The notes under the pieces were generated by a model that worked only from the letters and a program-made list of their open reading frames with translations, searched no databases and was not told where the DNA came from. Source: Nocardioides sp. CER19 (GTDB taxonomy: Bacteria > Actinomycetota > Actinomycetes > Propionibacteriales > Nocardioidaceae). Taken from it: a DNA stretch of 64,000 bases. Where the stretch lies: contig NZ_JARVWS010000003.1 in the NCBI RefSeq assembly GCF_029846275.1, forward strand, positions 496,001-560,000. The letters run 5' to 3'. Shown here one piece after another: positions 7,127 to 16,100 of the stretch. How positions within the stretch are numbered: the stretch's first letter is position 1; the number at the start of each line of letters is the position of its first letter. The translations under genes were made by a program, and so were the position numbers.

Positions 7127-8332
7127 ATGCGGTCGGTGCTGCAGCGCGAGGGCGTCGGCTACCTGCTGGGGACGTCGTTCGTCGGGCGGCTGCCGACCGC
7201 GATGAGCGCGCTCGCGCTGGTGCGGCTCGTGGTCGACGGCGGCGGCAGCTATGCGTTCGCATCGGTGCTCTCGTCCGCCTACATCGTGGCCGGGATGGTG
7301 GGACAGCCGGTGCTGGCCCGGGCCGTCGACCGCACCGGCCGACGTCGCCTCGTGGTGATCGCGGGCACGGTCGTCGCGACGCTCGCCTTCGTCGCGACGG
7401 CCGTCCTCGTCGACCACGCCGCGCCGGCCGTCGCCGCCGTCGCCGTCGCGGGCCTCGCCACGCCCCCGATCGAGCCGACGCTACGCAGTCTGTGGGCATC
7501 GATGTTCTCCGACGGGGCCGAGCTGCGGTCGGCGTACGGCGTCGACGCGGCGGTCCAGGAGGTCGGCTTCATCCTCGGGCCCCTGGTGACGGCCCTCGGC
7601 ATCGTCGTCCTCGGCGCCGACGGCAACGTCGTGCTGATGGCGGCGATCGGCCTGGTCGGCGGCCTGATGTTCGCCGTGCACCCTCGACTGCGGTCGAGCG
7701 GCCGACCCTCCCGCGTGCAGGGCGAGCGGCACGGCAGCCCGCTCTCGTCGGGCGGGTTCCGGCGCATCCTCGTCGCGATCGTCGGTGCGGCCGTCCCGGT
7801 CGGGTCACTGGCCGTCCTCGCCACGGCGTACGCCGACTCGCACGACCACCCCGGCCTCGGCCCGTGGGCGGTCGCCCTCAACGCGACCGGCGCCCTGACC
7901 GGCGCCCTCCTGGTCGCACGGTTCCCGCTGGCAGCGACGCCGGCGCGGGCGCTCCGGCCGCTCGCCCTGGCGCTCGCGGTGCTCTACCTGCCGCTCGGCG
8001 CCTGGGCCCTGCCGGCCGGTGCGTGGCTGGTGGCGGCCGTCCTCTCAGGGCTGACGCTGCCGCCGCTCCTGACGCAGGTGTTCGCGCAGACCCCGCTGGC
8101 GGTGCGCGGGCACCATGCCAACGAGGCCAACGCGTGGGTCATCAGCGCCTTCGCCATCGGGGCGGCGACCGGCACACTGCTGAGCGGCTTCGCCGTCCAG
8201 TGGCGCGACACGTGGGGCATCACGCTCGCGATCGGCGTGGGCGCGCTGGTCGCGGCCGCCTGTGCGCTGCCGGCGGCTCCGCGCCGACTGGTCCTGGCCG
8301 AGGTCGGCGACGAGGCTCAGTCGCGCGCCTGA
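7127..8332 (+). CDS. MFS transporter
   Basis: This 401-residue integral membrane protein has about 12 hydrophobic segments and the loop motif ARAVDRTGRRRLVVIAGT between helices 2 and 3, typical of the major facilitator superfamily. Family members of this kind are usually drug or metabolite exporters driven by protons. The substrate cannot be read from the sequence. The ATG is 3 bp after the RDD stop, so the two are probably one operon. Its last 16 bases overlap the 3' end of the convergent ChaB-type gene. Confidence 0.85.
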   Translation: MRSVLQREGVGYLLGTSFVGRLPTAMSALALVRLVVDGGGSYAFASVLSSAYIVAGMVGQPVLARAVDRTGRRRLVVIAGTVVATLAFVATAVLVDHAAPAVAAVAVAGLATPPIEPTLRSLWASMFSDGAELRSAYGVDAAVQEVGFILGPLVTALGIVVLGADGNVVLMAAIGLVGGLMFAVHPRLRSSGRPSRVQGERHGSPLSSGGFRRILVAIVGAAVPVGSLAVLATAYADSHDHPGLGPWAVALNATGALTGALLVARFPLAATPARALRPLALALAVLYLPLGAWALPAGAWLVAAVLSGLTLPPLLTQVFAQTPLAVRGHHANEANAWVISAFAIGAATGTLLSGFAVQWRDTWGITLAIGVGALVAAACALPAAPRRLVLAEVGDEAQSRA

Positions 8333-8724
8333 GCCGACTTCCTCCGGTTCGCCTTCATGATGGCGTCGACGAGCTCGTGCTTCTTCATCGACGAGCGACC
8401 GGAGATGTCGAGCTTGCGGGCGAGGTCCATGAGGTGCGTCTTCGAGGCGTTCGCGTCGACGCCCTCGGCGGTCTTCCCGCCGCTGCGGCGGGCCGACCTG
8501 CCCGTCTTGGCGTCCTGCTCGTCCGACGGGCCCTTCTCGTTCTTCGGCTCCCAGTGGTCGCCGACCTTCTCGAAGGCGTGCTTGAGGGCGCTGAAGGCCG
8601 TGCGGTGCGCGCGCTCGCCCTCGCCGTACTCCTCGACGGCAGAGTCGTGGGCCTTGATCCACGTCCGCTGGGCCTTCTTCGACGAGCGCTCGAGGGTCGA
8701 GGGCAGCTCCTGCTTGCCGGGCAT
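8317..8724 (-). CDS. ChaB family protein with C-terminal Rho_N domain
   Basis: The 135-residue basic, soluble protein starts MPGKQELPSTLERSSKKAQR, the ChaB pattern (LP.TL..S...AQ..W..A..SA...Y), covering about residues 1-60. A charged linker (about 65-95) leads to a Rho_N/SAP-like helical motif (HLMDLARKLDISGRSSMKKH, about 98-125). ChaB was named from the cation-transport regulator of E. coli. In actinobacteria the combination with Rho_N suggests nucleic-acid contact, but the role is unknown. AAGGAG sits 7 nt before the ATG at 8724. The longer open frame upstream is a shadow. Confidence 0.82.
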   Translation of the reverse strand: MPGKQELPSTLERSSKKAQRTWIKAHDSAVEEYGEGERAHRTAFSALKHAFEKVGDHWEPKNEKGPSDEQDAKTGRSARRSGGKTAEGVDANASKTHLMDLARKLDISGRSSMKKHELVDAIMKANRRKSAQARD

Positions 8725-8768
8725 GAGTGGGCTCCTTCCGTCCAGGTGGCGAACCGGTACCCGTCGCC

Positions 8769-9248
8769 TCAGGACGTACGCCGGCCCTGCGGCCGCCCGC
8801 CCGCGACGACGGCGCCGTCCCGGACCGACCACAGCCGGCCGGCGTACCACCGGCGCCGACCGATCTCGGCCAGCTCCCAGATCGCCCACGGGCCGGGACG
8901 CTCGAGCACCCGGTCGCGGTGCACCCGCCCGTAGCGCCGTCCCGCCTGGTTGTTGCGCTGGTCCGCCTCGCTGTCGAGCGGGTCGAGCGAGTGCAGCTCG
9001 TGCTCGCTGGTCACGGCGTCGGCCAGCGCGGTGCCGTAGCGCGCGGTCAGCCACGCCGACCAGGTGAAGTGCCGGAGGGCGTTGCGCAGCCGCGGCCGGC
9101 CGCGGCTGCGAGCGAGCGCGACGAGCAGCGCCCAGCCCGACGCCGCGAGGACCCCGACCGCCACCCGCACGCCCGCCGCGTCGCGGGCCGCACGGAACGA
9201 GCCAGGTACGCCGCCCACCACGACCCGGAGCGTGCGTAGCGACTTCAC
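8769..9248 (-). CDS. DUF6973-type protein
   Basis: The 159-residue protein has a short N-terminal hydrophobic stretch (about 25-45, VRVAVGVLAASGWALLVALA). A soluble part follows with NALRHFTWSAWLTARYG, a SEHELHSLDPLDSEADQRNN run and NQAGRRYG. The N-A-x-R-H ... H-E ... D-x-x-N-N-x-x-G-R pattern matches DUF6973, a family of unknown function often seen with toxin or phage contexts. The conserved His and Asp suggest a metal site, which is an inference. GGGAGG directly precedes the GTG start. It is divergent from the Rho_N protein at 9328. Confidence 0.65.
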   Translation of the reverse strand: MKSLRTLRVVVGGVPGSFRAARDAAGVRVAVGVLAASGWALLVALARSRGRPRLRNALRHFTWSAWLTARYGTALADAVTSEHELHSLDPLDSEADQRNNQAGRRYGRVHRDRVLERPGPWAIWELAEIGRRRWYAGRLWSVRDGAVVAGGRPQGRRTS

Positions 9249-9327
9249 CCTCCCAGTGTGCCGGGACCCTCCCGTGGGCTACCGGCAGTGTGGTCTGATC
9301 GACCGTCCCGAGAGGAGACTGGACGTC

Positions 9328-9900
9328 GTGGGCAAGAAGAAGTCGTTGAAGAAGGCCGACCGTGCACTCGAGCGCCTCGCGGCCAAGCTGGAGAAGGCCG
9401 AGTCGAAGGCCCGACGCTGGAAGGCCGAGGCGAAGCGGCTGGAGGCCGAAGCCGAGAAGAGCACCCGCCAGCTGAAGAAGCTGCGCAGGCGCCTCGGGGC
9501 CGCTCGCTCGGCAGCCGCCCCCGTCGGAGCCATCGCCGAGGCGCCGGCCCCGACCCCGATCGCCGCCCCGCGGCCCGCGCCGGCGTCGGGGCGTACGTCG
9601 GGGCCCCCGTCGGGGTCCTCGCTCGGGTCCGCCGATCCGATCCCTGTCGCGGTGGTCGGCGACATCGCGGTGCTCACCGGCATCGAGCAGGCCCCGGCCG
9701 CCGAGCTCGGCACCATCGAGCAGGCGCTCGGCGAGGCCGCCGAGGACACGGGCGCGCACCGGGCCGCGGCGCCCTCCGGCGGCGACCGGCCCGACGCGAG
9801 CTGGACGGTGACCGCGCTCCGGGTCGCCGCCCGCGAGCAGGGCGTCTCCGGGTACTCCCGCCGCACCAAGGCGGAGCTGATCCGGCTGCTGAGCGAGTGA
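9328..9900 (+). CDS. Coiled-coil protein with C-terminal Rho_N domain
   Basis: The 190-residue protein starts MGKKKSLKKADRALERLAAK and forms a Lys/Glu/Ala-rich coiled coil over about residues 5-58. A Pro/Ala-rich linker (about 65-110) follows. The C-terminal Rho_N-like motif (TALRVAAREQGVSGYSRRTK, about 160-190) resembles that of the ChaB protein 600 bp away on the other strand. I chose the GTG at 9328, preceded by GAGAGGAG. The longer frame upstream is a shadow of the divergent gene. Its stop overlaps the start of the response regulator as GTGA, so the three genes 9328-11965 form one operon. Function is unknown; nucleoid or RNA binding is a guess. Confidence 0.75.
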   Translation: MGKKKSLKKADRALERLAAKLEKAESKARRWKAEAKRLEAEAEKSTRQLKKLRRRLGAARSAAAPVGAIAEAPAPTPIAAPRPAPASGRTSGPPSGSSLGSADPIPVAVVGDIAVLTGIEQAPAAELGTIEQALGEAAEDTGAHRAAAPSGGDRPDASWTVTALRVAAREQGVSGYSRRTKAELIRLLSE

Positions 9901-10583
9901 GCGGCGCACCGAGCGTCCTCGTCGCCGAGGACGACGTCAGGCTCGCGGCCCTGCTCGAGCAGGCGCTGGACGAGGCCGGCTGGAGGGTGGAGGTCGTCCA
10001 CGACGGCCGGTCGGCGTACGCCTCGGCGCTGGACGGCTCCTACGACGCCCTGCTCCTGGACTGGATGCTGCCCGGCCTCGAGGGTGTGACCGTGTGCCGG
10101 AAGCTGCGCGACGTGGGGCTGACGACGCCGGTGCTCATGCTCACCGCCCGCGGCGACGTGAGGGACCGGATCAGCGGTCTCGACGCCGGTGCCGACGACT
10201 ACCTGCCCAAGCCGTTCGACATCGACGAGCTGCTCGCCCGGCTACGGGCACTGCACCGCCGCTCGTCCTACGACGAGACCGACGTCGTCCAGGTCGGCGA
10301 GCTGGTCGTCGACGGCGGGGCCCGACGCGTCACGCGCGCCGGCACCGAGATCGACCTGTCGACCCGCGAGTTCGACATCCTCTTCCTGCTGGCCTCCAAC
10401 GCGGGCAGGGTCGTGTCGCGGTTCACGATCCTCGACGAGGTCTGGGACGGCGAGACCGACCTGCGCAGCAACGTCATCGACGTCCACCTCGCGACGATCC
10501 GCGCCAAGATCGACAAGCCGTTCGGCACGAACACCATCACCACCGTGCGCGGCGCCGGCTACCGCATGGAGACCGACGCATGA
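9897..10583 (+). CDS. OmpR-family response regulator
   Basis: The 228-residue regulator has a receiver domain (about 5-118) with the acidic pair EDD at 11-13, the phosphoacceptor Asp55 in ALLLDWMLPG, and the conserved Lys in YLPKPFDIDELLARLRAL. A winged-helix DNA-binding domain follows (about 130-226), ending VRGAGYRMETDA. It is partner to the histidine kinase that follows with an ATGA overlap. The stimulus is not evident. Neighbours include a membrane spermidine-synthase-like gene convergent with the kinase. The GTG start overlaps the previous stop. Confidence 0.92.
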   Translation: MSGAPSVLVAEDDVRLAALLEQALDEAGWRVEVVHDGRSAYASALDGSYDALLLDWMLPGLEGVTVCRKLRDVGLTTPVLMLTARGDVRDRISGLDAGADDYLPKPFDIDELLARLRALHRRSSYDETDVVQVGELVVDGGARRVTRAGTEIDLSTREFDILFLLASNAGRVVSRFTILDEVWDGETDLRSNVIDVHLATIRAKIDKPFGTNTITTVRGAGYRMETDA

Positions 10584-11965
10584 CCGACCGGCTCCGCCGG
10601 CTCCCCCTTCGCAGGCGCCTCGTCGCGGGCTTCCTCGTCGCGATGCTGGTGCTGCTGACCGCGGCGGGCGCGTTCGTCTACTGGCGCGTGCAGTACGCCC
10701 TCGACCGGGGCCTGGACAACGACCTCGAGAACGCCACGGACGCGATCGCCCCGCTCGTCGCCGGCGGCGGCGAGGTGAACTCGCCCGCGGCCGATGCGAC
10801 CGGCGCGGGCTGGCAGGTCCTCTCCCCCGTCGGTGAGGTGCTGGCCGCCGGCGGGCCGGCTCCCGACCGGCAGCTGCTGAGCGAACGACGGCTGCCGACC
10901 AGCGGCCACCGCACCTACGACGTCGGCAGTCTCCTCCCGACCGACCACGCGACCTACCGCGTCCGCGTGACGCGGCTCGCCGACGGCCGCCTCCTGCTCG
11001 TCGCCGTGCGCCGCGACCGGCGCGACGAGGCGCTGCGCGAGCTGGTGGCCCAGCTCGCACTGGCGGGGATCGCCTCGCTGGCGGTGGCGGCCGTCGTCGG
11101 TGACCTGCTCGCCCGCGGAGCGCTGCGCCCGGTCGAGCGTTACCGCAGCCGGGCCGCGGAGATCGCCGCCGGCGCGGGTGACCTGCGACTCGACGTCCCC
11201 GAGTCGCGCGACGACGAGGTCACCCGCCTCGGCCACACCCTCAACGAGATGCTCGGCGCGCTGGAGGAGTCGATGTCGCGCGAGCGGCGGTTCGTCAACG
11301 ACGCCAGTCACGAGCTGCGTACGCCGCTCACGCTCCTGCGTTCGCGCATCCAGCTGGCCCGGCGGCGGGCCCGGAGCGTGGACGAGCACGAACGCGTCCT
11401 CGACGAGCTCGCCGTCGACGTCGCCCGCCTCGGGGAGCTCGCCGAGCAGCTCCTGGAGCTCGGGACGCCGACGGTGGCCGGCTCGAGCGACGCGACGGCC
11501 GTGGCGGCCGGCGTCGTCCGGCGGGACCTGGAGGCGCACCCCGAGCGCGACCTGTCCGTCACGTCCGACGGGCCGGCGCCGGTCGGTCTCTCGGAGCGGG
11601 CGGTCGAGCGCATCGTCACCAACCTCGTCGACAACGCCTTCACCCACGGCACCCCGCCGGTCCGCGTCGACGTGCGCACGGCCGGCTCCCACGTCGTCCT
11701 CGCGGTCGCCGACGCCGGCCCCGGCATGTCCCCTGCGCTGCTCGCCTCGGCGCCGAGCCGCTTCATGCGCTCCGACGAGGCCCGCAGCCGGCCGGGCTCC
11801 GGGCTCGGGCTCAGCCTCGTCGAGGAGCTCGTCACCGGCGCCGGCGGCCAGCTCCGGCTCTGCCACGACGGCCACCACACGACCCACGGTGCGGCCGTGC
11901 CCGTCGAGTGCGAGCACGGACCCGAGATGACGGTCTCGGTGCTCCTACCGCGCCGTGAGCACTGA
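10580..11965 (+). CDS. Sensor histidine kinase (OmpR-type pair)
   Basis: The 461-residue membrane kinase has transmembrane helix 1 (about 14-36), an extracytoplasmic sensor loop (37-150), helix 2 (about 155-178) and a HAMP segment. The dimerisation domain carries His244 in NDASHELRTPL, and the ATPase domain has the N box (NLVDNAFTHG), the G1 box (VADAGPGMSP) and the G2 box (RPGSGLGLSLVEELV). It should autophosphorylate and pass phosphate to the regulator encoded just upstream. The last 21 bases overlap the convergent gene at 11945. Confidence 0.92.
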   Translation: MTDRLRRLPLRRRLVAGFLVAMLVLLTAAGAFVYWRVQYALDRGLDNDLENATDAIAPLVAGGGEVNSPAADATGAGWQVLSPVGEVLAAGGPAPDRQLLSERRLPTSGHRTYDVGSLLPTDHATYRVRVTRLADGRLLLVAVRRDRRDEALRELVAQLALAGIASLAVAAVVGDLLARGALRPVERYRSRAAEIAAGAGDLRLDVPESRDDEVTRLGHTLNEMLGALEESMSRERRFVNDASHELRTPLTLLRSRIQLARRRARSVDEHERVLDELAVDVARLGELAEQLLELGTPTVAGSSDATAVAAGVVRRDLEAHPERDLSVTSDGPAPVGLSERAVERIVTNLVDNAFTHGTPPVRVDVRTAGSHVVLAVADAGPGMSPALLASAPSRFMRSDEARSRPGSGLGLSLVEELVTGAGGQLRLCHDGHHTTHGAAVPVECEHGPEMTVSVLLPRREH

Positions 11966-13993
11966 CGGCGCCACCGCCTTCGGCTTGAGCAGGAACGCCG
12001 CGAGGTAGAGCAGCCCGACGACGACCAGCAGGTTGCGGTAGCCGGTGAGCAGGGCGCCGTACTCCAGGCAGCCGCCGATCATCGCGCCGATCAGGTTGAC
12101 GGCGAACGCCGACTGGGAGTCCGCCGACTCCGCGAAGCGCTTGGCGAAGGCGATGTTGGCCAGGTAGATCGGCAGGAACGCGAGCACGGTGGCGAGGATC
12201 AACCGCGGCCAGAACGGGAAGCCGAGCAGCCACTCGGGCTTGACGACGTAGGCGATCGCCAACGCCACCGCGATGAGCGCGTAGACGACCGGGAGCGGCG
12301 GCGTTCTCAGATGGCGGGTCGTCTCGACCGCCGCGAGGACGACCAGCAGCACGCCGCCGAACACCAGCGCGTTGACGAGCCAGGTCGTCCCGAAGAGCAG
12401 CGCGAACGTGGCGATGTTCTTCGTCTCGAGCAGGAGGAACGCCGCGCCCATGAAGAACAGGTCGGCGTAGGGCCGCATCGAGCGGAACGGGCCGCCGAGC
12501 AGCCGCACCGCGATCAGCGAGACCACGATGATCCCGCCCAGCGCCCAGATGTAGAGCATCGGGATCATGCCGCCGCGGTAGTAGAGGAACGGCCGGTCGT
12601 CACGCGCCGGCGTCACGTAGGAAGCGGCCAGCTCGTGGTTGTCCGACCCGCACCGCTGGTTGGCGGCGTTCCGCGCCGCGCTGATGACGCCGGTGGCACC
12701 CCCGAAGAGGTCGATGCACGGCGCATGGCCGAACGCCTCCTTGGCCGTGCCGCCGAGCCGGTCGATCAGCCACGGCTGGCGGTAGTAGTTGTACATCGAG
12801 AACACGCCGTCGTCGCTCAGGTGGTCGCGGGCCAGGGTGAGCGCCTCCTTGGTGAAGAGGAACGACTCCAGTCGGATCTGCGAGCCGCCGCTGACCAGGG
12901 ACAGCGAGTCCGGCAGGGCGAACAGGATCAGGTCGTACTTCTGGTCGGTCCCCTCCAGGAACGCGCGCCCGTCGTTGATGTGCCGGGTGACGCGCGGGTC
13001 CTGGTAGGCCCGGTCCGGGTTCCCCTGGACGCCGATCTGCACGATGCGCGGATCGATGTCCACGGCGTCGACGTGCTGGGCGCCCTTCGAGAGCGCGATC
13101 GCGACGTCGCTGCCCGAGCCCGCGCCGACGACCAGGACGTTGCGCAGCGGCGCGTCGCCGCGGCGTGCGTACGGCGCCCCGTAGATCTGCGAGGCGCGCG
13201 TCAGCTTCCAGCGCGCCGACGACATCGACTGGTGCGGCACGCCGTTGACGGAGATGTAGGTGCGCGTCCCGTACTGGTCGTTGTGCACCTTCTGCGTCGT
13301 GATCTTGTAGTACGGCGACCACGAGACGTTGGGCGCGGTCGACTCGATGACCAGCGCGGCGATCATCACGACGCCCGCCAGGGCCGCGAGGATCCGCGCC
13401 TTGCCGTCGATCAGCACGACGAAGGCCACCGCGACGATGGTCCCCCACACGTACGACGGCGCCCACGCGAACGAGAGCACCGCGAAGAGCGTGATCCCGA
13501 TGAGCGAGCCGACCAGGTCCCAGCGGTAGGCGTTCAGCGAGTGCAGCCGGCCGAAGCAGCGCCCGACGGCCTCGCCGGGTCCGGCCAGGACCGCCGCGCT
13601 CAGCAGGAAGACGATCGGCAGGACCAGCCACGCCGGCGGGCCGGTGGTGTGGAGCGAGGTGAAGAAGATGACGTCGGCGTTGCTGCGGTCGACCGAGACC
13701 GGCACGAGCCGCACCACCACGACGAGGGTGGCGAGCAGCACGGGCGTCCACGGCAGCACCGACCAGCTGCGCCGCGATATCAGGAACCCGACCCCGACCC
13801 CGAGGAATGAGCCGAGCAGCACGAAGTTCGTGAAGTAGGACAGATGCACGATGTTGGCGCCGAGCCACCGGATCAGCGCCAGCTCGAGGAAGAGCATGAG
13901 CGCGCTGCCCAGGACCAGACGGGGAACCGTGCGGTCGACGCGCTCGGGCCAGAAGGTCGCACGCGCGGACGGAGTGGCGGTGTTGAGGCCCAT
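11945..13993 (-). CDS. Polytopic membrane protein with spermidine-synthase-like domain
   Basis: The 682-residue protein has about seven N-terminal transmembrane helices (residues 20-225), a soluble spermidine-synthase/methyltransferase-like domain (about 285-470) and further helices to the C-terminus. The soluble domain carries the nucleotide-binding loop LVVGAGSGSDVAIA, the acidic VDAVDIDPR and the DLILFALPD strand. Real spermidine synthases have a conserved Asp-rich gate loop that I cannot match here, so polyamine synthesis is doubtful. I chose the ATG at 13993 over the GTG at 14032 because AGGGG lies 6 nt before it. Gene tails overlap the histidine kinase. Confidence 0.8.
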   Translation of the reverse strand: MGLNTATPSARATFWPERVDRTVPRLVLGSALMLFLELALIRWLGANIVHLSYFTNFVLLGSFLGVGVGFLISRRSWSVLPWTPVLLATLVVVVRLVPVSVDRSNADVIFFTSLHTTGPPAWLVLPIVFLLSAAVLAGPGEAVGRCFGRLHSLNAYRWDLVGSLIGITLFAVLSFAWAPSYVWGTIVAVAFVVLIDGKARILAALAGVVMIAALVIESTAPNVSWSPYYKITTQKVHNDQYGTRTYISVNGVPHQSMSSARWKLTRASQIYGAPYARRGDAPLRNVLVVGAGSGSDVAIALSKGAQHVDAVDIDPRIVQIGVQGNPDRAYQDPRVTRHINDGRAFLEGTDQKYDLILFALPDSLSLVSGGSQIRLESFLFTKEALTLARDHLSDDGVFSMYNYYRQPWLIDRLGGTAKEAFGHAPCIDLFGGATGVISAARNAANQRCGSDNHELAASYVTPARDDRPFLYYRGGMIPMLYIWALGGIIVVSLIAVRLLGGPFRSMRPYADLFFMGAAFLLLETKNIATFALLFGTTWLVNALVFGGVLLVVLAAVETTRHLRTPPLPVVYALIAVALAIAYVVKPEWLLGFPFWPRLILATVLAFLPIYLANIAFAKRFAESADSQSAFAVNLIGAMIGGCLEYGALLTGYRNLLVVVGLLYLAAFLLKPKAVAPSVLTAR

Positions 13994-14030
13994 GGCATAC
14001 CCCTGCGGCCGGTTGCCGGCAGTCTCGGCC

Positions 14031-14045
14031 ACTACTCGGAGTAGT
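14031..14045. promoter_or_regulatory. 15-bp palindrome, candidate operator
   Basis: ACTACTCGGAGTAGT is a perfect inverted repeat around a single central base. It lies in the leader of the minus-strand gene starting at 13993, downstream of a TAGTGT (14104-14099) that could be its -10 box. The position suits a repressor site, but no regulator is identified. Confidence 0.35.
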
Positions 14046-14269
14046 TGCCCGCAGTCACCGGGACCATGCGGGTCGGACGGGTTCCGTCCCGCGATCGCAC
14101 ACTAGACGCCGGACTCGGAACCTGTCACCGCTGCTGGGAGCCGGCGTCGTCTGGAACCTTCGTGACGAGCGGTCCCACCGCTCCCGCGGGCGATCGGCCT
14201 GACCGCGACCCGCCGTCGGCACCTCGCACTTCACGTCGCCTTCATCAACGGCTCCCTACGGTCCCCGCC

Positions 14270-15232
14270 ATGACTGAAGCACTAGCCGTCGACGCCCAGG
14301 GAGTGACCAAGACCTACGGGTCGCTCCGCGCCGTCGACGACATCACCATCCGGGTCGCCCCGGGCGAGGTGTACGGCGTGCTCGGGCCGAACGGCGCGGG
14401 GAAGACGACCTTCCTGCGCATGCTCTTCGGCCTGATCCGACCCGACTCCGGCACGATCCGGATCTTCGGGAACACCTGGCAGGACGCCGGAGTCGGCGCC
14501 CTGGCCGGTGTCGCCGGTTTCATCGAGAGCCCGCGGTTCTATCCCTACCTGACCGGCCGCCAGAACCTCGAGGGCCTCGCCCTCCTCGACGGCGGCACCA
14601 CCCCCGGGCGCATCGACGAGGTCCTGGCGATGGTCGACCTCAGCGATCGCGCCGACCGGAAGGTGGGCGGCTACTCCTACGGCATGAAGCAGCGCCTCGG
14701 CGTCGCCGCCAGCCTGCTCCGCGACCCGCGGCTGCTCGTCCTCGACGAGCCCGCCAACGGCCTCGACCCGGCCGGCATCCGCGACATGCGGGCGCTGGTG
14801 AAGCGGCTCGCCGCGAGCGGTCTGACCGTGCTCCTGAGCTCCCACCACATGGACGAGGTCGAGGAGATCTGCGACAACGTCACGATCATGCGGCGCGGCT
14901 CGGTCGCCTTCCACGGCACCATCGCCGAGCTCCGCGCGATGGCTCCGGACCCGGGACACGCGCTCCGCACCAGCAACGACACGGCCGCCGTCCGGCTCGC
15001 GGAGAACCACGGGGTGCGCGTCGAGATCGACGACGCGGAGGGCGGGCTCACCGTCACCGGCCCGCAGCAGGCCGTCTCGGCGTACGTCGCGGCGCTGGTC
15101 GCGGCCGGCATCGAGCTGCGCGCCCTGACCCCGACCCAGACCCCGCTGGAGGCCCTGTTCTTCATGCTCACCGACGACGAGACCGGGCGGATGGAGCCCC
15201 AGGACCTCGACGAGATGGAGGCTGCCGGATGA
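14270..15232 (+). CDS. ABC transporter ATP-binding protein
   Basis: The 320-residue ATPase has Walker A GPNGAGKTT (39-47), the signature YSYGMKQRL, Walker B LLVLDEPANGLDP and the switch His in LLSSHHMDEVEE, all intact. The C-terminal extension after residue 230 is typical of DrrA/CcmA-type exporters. It should power the permease encoded next (ATGA overlap). The ATG is preceded by TACGGT (14257-14262) with a 7-nt gap, a leaderless pattern. An upstream in-frame extension to 14045 was rejected because it lacks domain sequence. Substrate unknown. Confidence 0.92.
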   Translation: MTEALAVDAQGVTKTYGSLRAVDDITIRVAPGEVYGVLGPNGAGKTTFLRMLFGLIRPDSGTIRIFGNTWQDAGVGALAGVAGFIESPRFYPYLTGRQNLEGLALLDGGTTPGRIDEVLAMVDLSDRADRKVGGYSYGMKQRLGVAASLLRDPRLLVLDEPANGLDPAGIRDMRALVKRLAASGLTVLLSSHHMDEVEEICDNVTIMRRGSVAFHGTIAELRAMAPDPGHALRTSNDTAAVRLAENHGVRVEIDDAEGGLTVTGPQQAVSAYVAALVAAGIELRALTPTQTPLEALFFMLTDDETGRMEPQDLDEMEAAG

Positions 15233-16098
15233 CCGCCACGATCGAGACGTTCGCCGGCCGGCGCCCGCACGTCCAGCCGCGCCGCGTCGGCACTGGCGCG
15301 GTGCTCCGCTGGGAGCTGCGCAAGCTGGCGCACCAGTGGCGCGCGAAGGCGGTGCTACTGGCCGCCCTCGTCGGGCCGATCCCCGTGGTGTTCGTGATCC
15401 ACGGCCAGTCGCGTCCGCCGAAGGACTCGCTGTTCGGCCGGTTCGCGACCGAGAACGGCTTCGCCCTCGCGTTGCTGATCCTCGGGTTCGCGGCCCAGTG
15501 GGCGCTCCCGCTCCTCACCTCGATCGTCGCGGGCGACATCTTCGCCAGCGAGGACCAGCACGGCACCTGGAAGACGGTGCTGACCCGCTCGACCAGCCGC
15601 GGCCGCATCTTCTGGGCCAAGACCCTCACCGCCGCACTGTTCGCCGTCGTCACCCTGGCGGTCCTCGCCGCATCGACGATCGCGAGCAGCGTGCTCATCG
15701 TGGGCCGGCAGCCGCTCACCGGGCTCTCCGGCCAGCAGATCGCGCCCAGCCACGCGCTGGCGCTCGTCACGGCGTCGTGGGCGTCGATGCTGCCCGGCAT
15801 GCTCGCCTTCACCTGCCTGGCCATCCTGATCTCGGTCTGGTCGCGCAACCCGGCCGCCGGCATCGCCGCACCCGCCGTCATCGGCATGGTGATGCAGCTC
15901 GTCGGCGCCCTCGGCGGCGTCGAGCCGATCCGGCCGTTCCTGCTCAGCACCGGATTCGAGGCCTGGCACGGGCTCCTCACGGCGCCCCGCTTCACCCAAC
16001 CGATCCTCGAGGGCGCCGTGACGAGCGCCGGCTGGTGCGTGGTCACCCTCGCGATCGCCTACCTGACCCTCCGCCGACGCGACATCACGGGAGGCTGA
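15229..16098 (+). CDS. ABC-2 type transporter permease
   Basis: The 289-residue membrane protein has six predicted helices (about 42-62, 82-105, 135-160, 182-205, 210-230, 262-282). The soluble N-terminus ends VLRWELRKLAHQWRAKAV, the usual entry of ABC-2 permeases. The motif DEDQHGTWKT-like segment ASEDQHGTWKTVLTRSTSR, followed by KTLTAAL, is characteristic of this exporter group. It overlaps the ATPase gene by 4 bp and is followed 2 bp later by the exported protein gene, making a three-gene operon. Confidence 0.88.
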   Translation: MTATIETFAGRRPHVQPRRVGTGAVLRWELRKLAHQWRAKAVLLAALVGPIPVVFVIHGQSRPPKDSLFGRFATENGFALALLILGFAAQWALPLLTSIVAGDIFASEDQHGTWKTVLTRSTSRGRIFWAKTLTAALFAVVTLAVLAASTIASSVLIVGRQPLTGLSGQQIAPSHALALVTASWASMLPGMLAFTCLAILISVWSRNPAAGIAAPAVIGMVMQLVGALGGVEPIRPFLLSTGFEAWHGLLTAPRFTQPILEGAVTSAGWCVVTLAIAYLTLRRRDITGG

Positions 16099-16100
16099 AC

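Noticed and set aside
14032..14032. GTG at 14032 as start of the spermidine-synthase-like gene
   Set aside because: No ribosome site, and it lies inside the 15-bp palindrome; the ATG at 13993 has AGGGG at 6 nt.
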